Assembly: GCA_963971535.1 (NCBI GenBank)
Contig: OZ020586.1
Coordinates: 78,881,996 to 78,945,995, forward strand
DNA length: 64,000 bases
Direction of reading: 5' to 3'
Source: Notolepis coatsorum
Lineage: Eukaryota > Chordata > Actinopteri > Aulopiformes > Paralepididae
Every line of letters begins with the position of its first letter. Position 1 is the stretch's first letter. The notes beneath the pieces were generated by a model. It made no database searches and was not told the DNA's origin. It saw nothing but the letters and a program-made list of their open reading frames with translations. A program made the translations under genes and the position numbers. Below, one piece after another: positions 21,153 through 30,415 of the stretch.

Positions 21153-22060
21153 GTGTACTGGCGAGCTCCGCGAGCTACTCAATGAGATTTGTTATTATGG
21201 AACACACGTGCGGTCTGCACACATTTACCACACAACACAATTAACCAAAAATACAGTGGGCCCACACTCAAAACAAAAGTCCTATCTAAGCCGGCATTCC
21301 CCAAAATAACAAACGTCGGGGCGCCCCTAGTCACTGGTACCAGTGCTAGTTCAAAGTACCTATTCTCTTCGCCCTTAAAGGGCACGCTCTCGACAAAGAG
21401 AATGTTCGCCGATAAAGTTCCAGCGCTCGGAGCGCTAACTGTACCTGGCTTGAGTGTACCAACCAAGTGCCGGCCTGCTCTCACACCGAACGTCCGTGTG
21501 GTGAGATGGCCGTCGAACGGTCCCGTGCTTGTCACCTGTGACAGCAAGAGGCGGGCTGGGTTGACGTTAGGCAGGTGACGGCTGGAGGTGGGTGTAGTCC
21601 AGCGACGTCTGTTGCTGTGTCCTCTGCGGGGCTGGAAGACGGTGGAGCGACACGCGAGCTAACTGTGCTCCTAGGCCTATAATGAAGCTAAACTGTGGGT
21701 CTGCTTGACCCCCTAGCCTTCCGCCTATACTTTAGCTAAAACGCAGCGCGTGCAATATCCACAGCACTCTCCGGCAGTAGAAGTCTTCTTCTTGGTTCAC
21801 ACGTACCCTAAGCACTAACTGGAAGCTAAACTATCGCATACGACATTACTAACCCGCTCCGTGACGGGGGTCGTATTCCGCGTGTCTTTAGTGTCTAGAG
21901 CTCCGGCTCTACGCATCTGCTTGCTTCTGTGGAAAAACGATGAAGAGGAAGTCCGGCTGTAAGAGTTCCACCTTCACCCAGCCACTTCTTCACCTGTTGT
22001 CTCCCCTGCCCAACGTCGCACCAGCTCCCCCTGGCGGCAGTCCAGTATCATGTCCTACTA

Positions 22061-22508
22061 GCGGCACGGTGGTGTAGTGGTTAACACTGTCGCCTCACAG
22101 CAAGAAGGTCCAGGGTTCGATTCCCGCTTGGGGACCAGGTTTCCATGATGCCAGGTACTCAGGTGGGGTATCTCCCAGGCCTTTCTGTGTGGAGTTTGCA
22201 TGTTCTCCCCGTGCTCGCAAGGGTTTCCCCCCCGATAAGATAAACCCAATGGAAAAACATGCACAACAACAGATCGCTAACACTGTGGCGTCCTTGACGA
22301 AGACGGACAGGAGCACTTGGATTGGTCCCCGGGGCGCGGCTCACGTTGACGCCCTATCTGCTCCCGGCTGCCCATGGGGGGAAGGACAACGGGATGGGAA
22401 AAGTGCAGAGAGACATTTCATCGGCGACTCAGTGCATGTGTGTGTGTGTTCCTGTGGGTCGCCCATCTCACGTGTGTGTGTTAAACTGCATGACAAATAA
22501 AGACTTCT
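22061..22508 (+). mobile_element. tRNA-derived SINE, family 1
   Basis: The head has an A-box-like TGGTGTAGTGGTTAACAC and a B-box GGTTCGATTCC. The body has GTGGAGTTTGCATGTTCTCC, a phrase common in fish SINEs, and the end has TGACAAATAAAGACTTCTAG. A second copy is inverted at 42833-43274. It is nested in the LTR-like insertion. Confidence 0.85.
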
Positions 22509-22648
22509 AGTCTAACCAATTACTATTAAATGTCAATGTTAGGAGGTGGAGAATCAGACGGGTCAGTGAGTTTACACAACACAAGTAGAGTACAAGGAAT
22601 TAGGGTTAGACACCTTGAATTATTGTTAGACATATTCAGGTGTCTACA

Positions 22649-22917
22649 TATGTCACAAATGTAACAGTACTAAATACCTGTATGTCCCTATGCCATAAAT
22701 GTCATGTATGTTGTGTATGTCATAAATGTCACTATGAATTGAAAATGGGGGACCCTGATGTAAACAAGACAAACGTCTTTCTCTGGTCTGCATCCCCTTA
22801 ACAATTGTGTGTATTGAGCCGTACTGTATTGTACCCATTCTGCAATCTGTTCAATAAAGTTTTCATTCATTCATTCATTCATTCATTCATTCATTCATTC
22901 ATTCATTCATTCATTCA
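22649..22917 (+). repeat. CR1-like LINE 3' UTR (right part) with (ATTC)n tail
   Basis: Continues the copy at 20037-20473 after the insertion. It includes GAATTGAAAATGGGGGACCC, TGCATCCCCTTAACAATTGT and CAATAAAGTTTTCATTCATT, then about 14 ATTC units. The tetranucleotide tail is the 3' terminus of this LINE family. Confidence 0.9.
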
Positions 22918-22947
22918 TAATTGTTCTTTTATTTTGAAAATGTCATA

Positions 22948-22981
22948 CCGGAAGTCGTATTGTTGTCGTCGCTAGGGGAAC
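22948..22981 (+). promoter_or_regulatory. ETS and RFX X-box motifs before ZNF gene A
   Basis: CCGGAAGT (22948-22955) is a consensus ETS site. GTTCCCCTAGCGAC on the minus strand (22968-22981) fits the RFX X-box pattern RYYNYY-N2-RRNRAC. Both sit 70-100 bases before the ATG and are kept in the broken promoter copy at 50221-50254. There is no TATA box. Use as a promoter is inferred. Confidence 0.5.
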
Positions 22982-23048
22982 AACAGGCCAAGTCGCCTGC
23001 TAACGTGAAGCTGTGTTGTTCTGTTTTATATTCTCGTCTAGTCTCAAT

Positions 23049-23235
23049 ATGTCAAAAATACAAATGCTAAAAACGTTAGTGAATGAACGCCTCACTGCGG
23101 CTGCTGAAGAGGTATTCGGGATATTTGAAAGAACCGTTGAAGGATACGAAGGCGAAGTGTTCCGTGCAAAGCAGGAAATCTACCGTCAGCGCAAACTGTT
23201 GGCTCTGGTTCGACCTGAAGTAGAGGGGAGAGCAG
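23049..23235 (+). CDS. ZNF gene A, exon 1 (N-terminal helical domain)
   Basis: Encodes MSKIQMLKTLVNERLTAAAE and EVFGIFERTVEGYEGEV-type text, the short helical N-terminal domain that precedes the fingers in a large fish C2H2 family. It is followed by a Lys/Arg/Gln-rich stretch that could form a coiled coil. The ATG at 23049 is chosen because gene B starts with the same MS-IQ text. The exon ends GCAG/GTTGGT in phase 1. The only same-strand finger exon in phase lies at 36146, so the intron would be 12.9 kb. Gene B's intron is only 0.9 kb, so pairing with that exon is likely but not proven. The domain probably mediates protein contacts; this is inference. Confidence 0.72.
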
Positions 23236-24426
23236 GTTGGTGAAATATAACGTTACAAGTCTTCGTAATTATTATACAGTTAGAGTGTCCGTCAGTATAG
23301 TTAAGAGTTTCCATCAAGATAATCAATCCAACCAAAGGTCAAATCACGTCAAAATACCAGCGTTCTATGCTCTGCTTGGTGCCAGACTTTGGTGCCAGTT
23401 CTATTGAAGCCTAAAATATACCATCTATCTGAGGAGATATAGCTACATCAACCAATATATCAAACGTTAGCTAGTTAACAATGCAACGAATTGCTGATGA
23501 TTCTCACTTTTAATTTAATTTCAAACCGTTATGAACTCGAAAGGCAACTGAGGTTTCCCTCATTTACAGCCACGTCGAGTGTACACAGAGTTAAGCACAC
23601 CAGTAAAAAAAAAGGGGGGCATTTAAAATCACACAGCGTATAAAACCATAACAATAAGACAAGTAAGGATAACAATCAATTAAAACATGTAGGCTACTTG
23701 ATTGACAAAGGTTGGAGATCAAGGTTTTATACTCTGCAACAGAGGGGGGAATCTCAAGCTTTAAGGATTGTTGGAGTTCATTCCATGAGCTAGAGGGGCA
23801 TCATAGCAAAATGCAGATTTACCCTGTTCAGAGCAAACTGGACCTTATGGACCAGCCAGTCACTAGAACGGGTTGCATAGGTACCAACAACTGCTGTGAA
23901 GGAAGGGTGCACTGTGTTTACAACAAAAGACAAAATGAGGGCAACGTGGCATGTGGCACAATAATTGTTTTATCTCGGTTGTCTTGTTTTCATAATTGAA
24001 ATTGAAACTTGATTAATAATCACCCAGCCCTACTTGAAGTGGGTGTTTACATTTTTATTTCATAAATTGCATGTTTACATTTAGCATGTCATGTGATAGG
24101 GTGGTTTCTCAGAACAATGTGTTTCATGAGAGGGTACTATAATATTCTAGACTTCACCACACGACAGGGGGGCACATTATGTAATGTCAATCAATGTACC
24201 CACCCAGACTGTACTGTATTTTTGAAACTTAATATTTTCAGTTTATTTAAATGTACGTATGTGTCCAGGCTCAGCTAAATTAAGAGTGCACTGACTCTCT
24301 GAAAGGAAATTTTTTGAATGTTTCTAGTTCAATGCAAGCTTGCAGGTTTAATTATTTGGCGCGCCTACATTGGAGCTCTCATGAATGGAAGATAAGATGA
24401 AACCTTTACATTAGCTTAATTAGCAG
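23236..24426. other. ZNF gene A intron, no recognised repeat
   Basis: AT-rich intronic DNA without a coding segment I can identify. Confidence 0.5.
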
Positions 24427-24890
24427 TTACTCACAGTAATAATAATAATTTCTTAGATTTGTATAGTGCCTTTCATGAGACCCAAGGCGCTTAACAGTGG
24501 GGGGGGGGGGGGGGGGGCAAACTAAGGGGAAGGAGATCAGAGGAACAATTAAGTAAAAAAAATATATAGAAAGGGGGGATATCAGGCAGAGTCAATACAT
24601 TTGGTGAAGAGGTGAGATTTGAGTTGATATTTGAATGAGTCCAGGGATGTAGCGTTTGCGGATGTTTGGGGGGAGGGAGTTCCAGAGGGTGGGTGCGGCA
24701 ACAGAGAAGGCTCTGGGACCGACAGTGCACACTCGGTTGGTGGTGAGATCGGAGTCAGAGGACCGCAGCCTCCGGGGTGTGATGTAGGGATGGAGGAGAC
24801 AGACTTTCCTTCTTAAAATCCATGGCAGGTCTGCAATCCACCATCCAGTAACCTCTGTCACATGCAAACATGGGAGACACACACCACACT
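24427..24890 (-). pseudogene. LINE C-terminal and 3' end fragment
   Basis: On the minus strand it encodes VGPRAFSVAAPTLWNSLPPN and ends in a 3' UTR with AAGCGCCTTGGGTCTCATG. A run of 20 Gs lies at 24499-24518. The same LINE end occurs at 41229-41560. The motif belongs to the C-terminus of CR1/L2/Rex-type LINEs. Frames are shifted against each other, so it is dead. Confidence 0.8.
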
Positions 24891-25283
24891 GATATCATGG
24901 ATAAATTCAAAATATATAAGCTATCTGAGGAAATCAACCAATATATCAAACATTTGCAGATGATTCTGACGTCCGAGGTAATAATAACCTGACGGGTCAT
25001 AAACGAGGAGATGGCTGATTCCATTCAACCTTCGGCCGAACTGAAAGTTTCCACACTTGGCAGTTGGCACCAATGTATTCACATGCTACACAGTGACGTG
25101 ACTGACGACCCTTCCTTCTTTTTATAGGTTCCTTGGCCGTGTTCCGAGAGAGCAGCGCAGCTTCAGACAGGCGGCATGTGGGATCCGGTAACAAAAAACG
25201 TTTAATTCACACCACAACATGCAAACAAGAGCTTTAATCATCCACAACAGAATACTCCAGTCCAAATGCATTCCTGACGGACG
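24891..25283. other. ZNF gene A intron, nothing recognised
   Basis: No supported coding segment. Partial likeness of 24895-24990 to 23410-23500 (phrases TATATAAGCTATCTGAGGA and CAACCAATATATCAAAC against similar words) suggests a local diverged duplication. Confidence 0.45.
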
Positions 25284-25412
25284 CTTGCTTATCCTCTCAG
25301 ACCGACACGATGTCTTGGAACAATTTTTTCAGTTGAGGAAGCCAGTTATGCAGTGGGGCTTATCCAGCCAGCTTGTCCCAAGACACCACGTCGGTCTGAG
25401 GGAAGAAGCAAG
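25284..25412. other. inverted repeat with 35-bp arms
   Basis: Arms 25284-25318 and 25378-25412 are inverted copies with six mismatches, centred on CTCAGACCGAC, and enclose a loop of 59 bases. It may be a small fold-back element or a transcribed hairpin. Nothing shows that it is expressed. Confidence 0.55.
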
Positions 25413-25738
25413 CATTGCACATTCAGTTGACCTGCTGTATCTTTTATATTGACTTGTTTCAAAGGTACATGGCTGAATAGTGTACACAACAATGGCCTAT
25501 GAAGTGTGTGAAATTGAAATCAAATCAAACTACTTCTCAATAATCATGACAATTTTAATCACTTCATAGGATATGAACAATTTTACAATATACGGCTCTG
25601 ACATTATGACATTGATTGGCAACAAGACACTGATTGTTCCCAAGGTATTGGTTTGCCATTAAATGAGCTTAGGTATGATATTTCCTGTGAGACAAATTAC
25701 ATATGATGACAAGCTAAGATTAGAGCATTTGAGTCAAT

Positions 25739-25895
25739 TGACACCCAGAGAAACACTTAACAGAATTAAGTTACTTATCAATAATAAACAGAAAACCACT
25801 TAACCTCTTAAGAGAACTAAGTTACATGTATCAATAATAAACAGAGAAACACTTAGAGAACTAAGTTACACTTATCAATAATAAACAGAAACCCT
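25739..25895. repeat. about 55-bp tandem repeat
   Basis: Three to four copies of TATCAATAATAAACAGA with AAACACTTA and GAACTAAGTTACA. Confidence 0.75.
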
Positions 25896-25977
25896 TAACT
25901 CAATGGACGCCACGGGTCTAGCTCATCTTTGTTCCTACTGCGCCAACACTCTTAAGTCAAGAGATAGGGATGCGTGG

Positions 25978-26390
25978 CGGTGTTTGCAGGGCTATATCTA
26001 TATTCTATATTATAGCTATGGATACAATACTATGGCTCATTTGACATCAACTATCCATAGTTCAATATGTGAAAAATAATAATTTTTTTCATGTATACGT
26101 TCACGTGTTATACCGTGGTGAATATAAGTATAGTTTCAGAGTGATCCTGGCTAATTCCAGAAAACGGCACTATGGAGCAATACGTGAATTTCAATAAAAG
26201 CGTTGGCGTTGCTCGCCTGAACACGCTACTATTTCCAAATCAAATGTATATAATAGATATTATGTTTCATCATGAATGCATGAAAGGGGGGGGGGGTAGT
26301 TTTTTGATGCTTTGATCGTCACCAACGGCATACGTTATGGAGTATGTTACACATGGTCGTTGCGATCAATGTGAAATCATGGTTGGATCA
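25978..26390 (+). repeat. unnamed dispersed repeat, copy 1
   Basis: Aligns by eye with 41760-42180. Shared blocks in order: GTTTGNAGNGCTA, TATTATAGCTATG-like, the TATACGTTC/GTTATA-CG-GTGAATAT block, TGGCGTT, CATGAATGCATGAAA followed by a G run of ten or more, and AACGGCAT-CGTTAT. No ends or coding region are clear. Confidence 0.6.
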
Positions 26391-26420
26391 AAGCAGGATT
26401 GATGTCATATAGTCAAGTCA

Positions 26421-26878
26421 AGTCAAGTCAAGAGTTTTAATTGTCACGGCATACAGGTATACAATGAAAATTGTCACATATAAAATACATGTACTTTATG
26501 GTGAAAGGCTTGGTTCTGTATGAGTCCCTGAGAGTGTGCTTCATACAATAAAAAAGTAAGTAAAAGAGAAATATACGATACAATCTAAAGTACAATATAT
26601 ACGGTAAGAATAAATATATCTATATCTATACATGGTGCACCGTAAAGGCAGACCTGACTGTTGTAAGGAGTAGAACATGACATCTTAGCGTGGCATCTTA
26701 TTTAGTAGTGTCAATACGGGTACAAGGCCACGTGGTTAACGTGGTGTCAGGAGAGGAGCGCACAGCGACTGAAGTGAAAAAGAAATGGGCTCATTTGATT
26801 TGATTTGAAAACCTTTATTTATCCCCAAGGGGAGATTCAGAAATCTCATGTGAAATCAAGAGTCCAAAAAAAAAGAAT
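26421..26878 (-). repeat. LINE 3' tail fragments
   Basis: Two antisense tails: AGTCAAGTCAAGTCAAGAGT plus TTTAATTGTCACGG (26421 onward) and GATTTGAAAACCTTTATTTA plus TCCCCAAGGGGA (26793 onward). Such phrases are typical 3' ends of fish L2/Rex/RTE-like LINEs. Families cannot be fixed by eye. Confidence 0.5.
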
Positions 26879-26879
26879 C

Positions 26880-27229
26880 GGCTCAGGGTTGTCTGAGGTG
26901 TGTCAGCTGCTGCGTCCAAACACATCCAGTGTCTTTTCAGCAGTCCGATGCTGCGCTCGACGGTGGAACGAGTGCACACGTGGCTCTCATTGTTCTCCTC
27001 CTACTCTGTCTGGGAGTTGGTGAGTGGGTTCATCATCCAGGGGGCCAGCGCATATCCACATACTCCTAGTAAAACAGGTCTTGGCGTGGCAGATCATTTG
27101 AACATTGATGGAGTGGCATTGCTATCTGTTGAGATATGGAAACACATCTAGGGAGGGTGCACACGTGCGTGCAGTCAATTGCGTCGATGGTGTTGGGCAG
27201 ACCAACAATGGCATGGAATCCTCTCTTGA
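26880..27229 (-). pseudogene. PIF/Harbinger transposase remnant
   Basis: On the minus strand the text AIVGLPNTIDAIDCTHV corresponds to the first catalytic Asp block (usual form IGAIDGTHV) of the DDE_Tnp_4 fold. GVCGYALAPWMMNPLTN and NNESHVCTRSTVERSIGLLK correspond to the later blocks, including the helix with the catalytic Glu (STVERSIGLLK). One in-frame TAG lies between the last two blocks, and the segment between the first two is frame-shifted and shortened. No termini were found. It could derive from a transposon or from a HARBI1-like gene. Confidence 0.72.
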
Positions 27230-27230
27230 C

Positions 27231-28808
27231 TGTTTATTTTTTATTTTTTATTTATCCTTTATTTATCCAGGAATGTCCCATTGAGATACAAGATCTCTTC
27301 TTCCAGGGAGTCCTGACCAACACGGCACACAAGTTTCAACATAAAACAGGGCATTAAACAAAAAACATACAATTCAAATATAAATACAGAGGGTCATTTG
27401 TGCAGTGGCAAGGAGCATAATCACATCAACAATAGCATCAGGTAAAACAGTTACATGTTTCATAAAGGGCCAATCGTAGCATACCTTTAAAAGCATTCAC
27501 AGTAGGAAGTGCCTGTAGACAAAGTTTGACTTGCAACGTATTCCATAAAAAGGGAGCATAGTGGGAGAATGCAGCTTTACCAAGCTCTGACTGCATCAAA
27601 GGAACATTTAACAGCATCCCATTTGCTGCTCGTCTGGTATTAAAAAAGCAAGTATAAAAGGACAGAAGTCTGGAGATATATAAGGGCAGCTTACCTAGCA
27701 ATGACTTAAGGATAAAAATCAACATGGGTGATTGTCTTCTTTGGTACAGAGAGGACCATCCTAATGACTGATACAAAGTGCAGTGGTGGGTGCGAGAGCC
27801 TGCACCCGTTACAAAACGTATGGCAGTATGGTACGCAGAATCCAGCTTTTTAAGCAGGGAGGAAGGAGCATGCATATAGATTACATCGCCATAGTCTAAT
27901 ACAGGCAGAAAGGAACTCTGCACAATTCTCTTCCTGGCTTCAGACGGGAAACATTTCTTTAACCGGAAGAAAAAGCCCAGTTTAGGTCTAAGTTTTCTCA
28001 GTAGGTTCCCAATTTGAACATCAAAGGCCATCTTTTCATCAATCCATATGCCCAGATATTTATAGGATGCTACTTTGTCAAGGCATGTCCCTTCCAGTGT
28101 CAGAATCGGAGGGACAGCTGTATTAGCTCGAGAGCGAGAGAAGGTCATGTACTTGGTCTTTTTTGCATTAAGGACCAGTCTTAGCCTTAGCAAGGAGTGT
28201 TGTAGTGTATTAAAAGCATCCTGTAGAAGCTATATGGCCTGAGTTAAAGAGGAAGCCACTGTGTAAACAACTGTATCATCGGCGTATAAATGAAAACGTG
28301 CTGGGTTTATCCCATTTCCTAGTTCATTTATAAAGATGGAAAATAAGACGAGGGCCAAAATAGAACCTTGTGGAACACCTTTGTTTACAGTAAGAGCAGC
28401 TGAGGTATAATCTTCTACTGAAACACACTGAGTTCTTTCAGATAGATAGTTTTTAAACCAGCTCAAAGCCATTTTACCAAGACCTATGCAGCCAAGCCTT
28501 TGCAGTAGCAATGCATGATCCACAGAATCAAAAGCTTTAGACAGATCAACAAACAATGCTGCACAGTGTTTTTTCTTGTCCAGTGCTTCAATTATGTCAT
28601 TTGAGACTAGCATAGTCGCTGAAGTAGTACTATGGCCTGATCTGAAGCCTGACTGAGACTCGTTAAGAATATTATGGTCAGTTAGAAACTTTTTCAGTTG
28701 TTCGTTTACAAGAGATTCAAAGACTTTGGCCATTACAGACAGTCTGGAAATAGGGCGATAATTATTTAGGTCAGAGGGGTCTCCGCCCTTTAACAAGGGG
28801 AGAACCAT
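27231..28808 (-). mobile_element. L2/Rex1-type LINE, 5' truncated
   Basis: The 3' end lies at about 27231 (antisense TATTTATCCTTTATTTATCC then CCATTGAGATAC). RT and C-terminal coding run up to 28808, where the copy is cut. It sits in the ZNF gene A intron, opposite to the gene. Confidence 0.88.
27438..28808 (-). pseudogene. LINE reverse transcriptase with one in-frame stop
   Basis: Frame 28808 to 27438 is a single frame broken only by a TAG just after ...SLTQAI (28227-28229). RT blocks seen: NNYRPISRLSVMAKVFE, ESQSGFRSGHST, ALFVDLSKAFDSVDH, KGVPQGSILALVLFSIFIN and catalytic YADDTVV. The second half has the thumb and C-terminal text KYLGIWIDEKM and LWNTLQVKL. Endonuclease is missing by 5' truncation. 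It belongs to the CR1/L2/Rex1 group; the exact clade is uncertain. Confidence 0.88.
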
Positions 28809-29084
28809 ATACTGTTGTTCAGTATATGGGAATTGGATGTATTGTGTGGCCAGTTATATGATTCCATCCACGACTGGCTGGCCACGGCTGTTGGATGGCT
28901 GTGATATGGCCACCCTGTCTCCTAGCTCCCTCTGGAATGTCCCAGTGGCTAAAAAGCCCAAGGTGGACAGTACGTGTCGTGGACGTGTGGTGTGTTTAGG
29001 CCTATGGTGCAGACTTGGCCCTTTTAAATAACACGATTGATCACTGATTATTGGATGGCATGGTTCAATGTACATGATTGATGT
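28809..29084. other. ZNF gene A intron, nothing recognised
   Basis: No feature supported apart from a short palindrome TATACTGTTGTTCAGTATAT at 28809-28828. Confidence 0.45.
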
Positions 29085-29176
29085 TCAAGTCCATGTGCAA
29101 GTTCAAGGTTTTATTTGTCACGTGCAACATCATTCCAGTAAGATGAACAGTGGAATGTTTCGCAACTAGCTCTTAC
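29085..29176 (-). repeat. LINE-like 3' tail fragment
   Basis: GTTCAAGGTTTTATTTGTCA plus CGTGCAACA resembles the antisense tails at 26421. The hAT element is inserted at its right side. Confidence 0.45.
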
Positions 29177-29184
29177 AATATAAT

Positions 29185-30132
29185 TAGGGATGCCCCGATC
29201 GATCGGCCACCGATCGTTATCGGCCGATAATCAGTATAAATATGCGATCGGTGAATTCCGATAATGCGTCATATTCGCCGATCGCGGAAACCGATCAAGC
29301 GGAGATCTCACTCGCTGTCTGTCTCAGACACACAGGACCTGCACACTGCCGCTGCTCCTCCTCCCTAGCTCCGCCCGCACCCGTGTACAGTTTGTAAACA
29401 CAGAGGACTGAGAGGAGGCTCCTCTGCTCGAGTCTATAGTGCATTCGACCATGAGCTAACGTTAGCTACCTAGCTATCGTTACTGTTTAAACAAAATTAC
29501 CCAGTCAACTATTCACTTTTAGTAGGCATTGTCTAACGGTATTTAGCCGGCTAGCTACTGATAGCTCCTGATATCAACAAATGATCCAGCAAGTCTAGTA
29601 GTCCATGTTGATACCTCCGTTAGCTTGCGTTAGCTGACGTTAGTTCACTGTTCAAAACGAAATGTCCCATTGAACTAAATAGTTGTCTTAACGTCATCTA
29701 GCCGGCTAGCAGTAGCTACAGATAGCTCCTGATATCAATGTCCTATAACATTGATTCAATGCGTATTCGAGCTGAGGGCTTGCTGAATGTGATATGACCA
29801 AAGCACAGTAACGTTATACCAATAGGGTCCAGCTGCAGCGCAGGAGAATCCTTGCTGGAGCTGGAGGCTACTAGAGTACACACAGACAGTGGAGCTGTTT
29901 GCAGATAGCGAGCATTTTGACTTGTTGCGTGGTGGCGATGTCTCGCAGATAATACAAGTACAAGTCTAATTAAGTAATTATATAATGTATATATTTTATA
30001 AAAAAATATATATATATAAAATAATTATGAATTTAATCAAAAACGATCGGTATCGGATCGGTATCGGCCGATATGGCTCACGACGATCGGTGATCGGTAT
30101 CGGTGGAAAAAAACATGATCGGGGCATCCCTA
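29185..30132. mobile_element. non-autonomous hAT element, 948 bp
   Basis: Terminal inverted repeats TAGGGATGCCCCGATC and GATCGGGGCATCCCTA are perfect, with an exact 8-bp target duplication AATATAAT (29177-29184 and 30133-30140). Both subterminal regions are dense in GATCGG and CCGATAT words, which could be transposase-binding sites. An internal duplication of about 130 bp ends TAGCTCCTGATATCAA (about 29455-29580 and 29620-29740). No transposase is encoded. Confidence 0.95.
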
Positions 30133-30204
30133 AATATAATGTATATGTATGTGTCCATTCTATTCCACTATAGCTATAGCTATATCCACACGATTGAGTT
30201 TAGT

Positions 30205-30415
30205 TCTTATTTATTTATTTACTTGGTATGGTATGGTTTATTTCTTAATTCCAGAGGGGAAACATGGTTTGCCACCAGAGCGAATACAAATATACAAACA
30301 TGAAAGAAACAGTTACATGATACAATACAGGATACACAACACAATAGGAGAGCCTCTCAACACAGTGCTAACGGTGTTCGTTAAAAAATTTAACCGCAGC
30401 AGGAACAAAGGACCT
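30205..30415 (-). pseudogene. old LINE C-terminus (left part)
   Basis: Antisense 3' end of a LINE. The last coding block resumes at 34941 beyond the second L1. Across the insertion the minus strand reads FSDRLLMPQCSTERLRRSFV-type text, a C-terminal motif of fish I/Nimb- or RTE-like LINEs. Confidence 0.7.
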
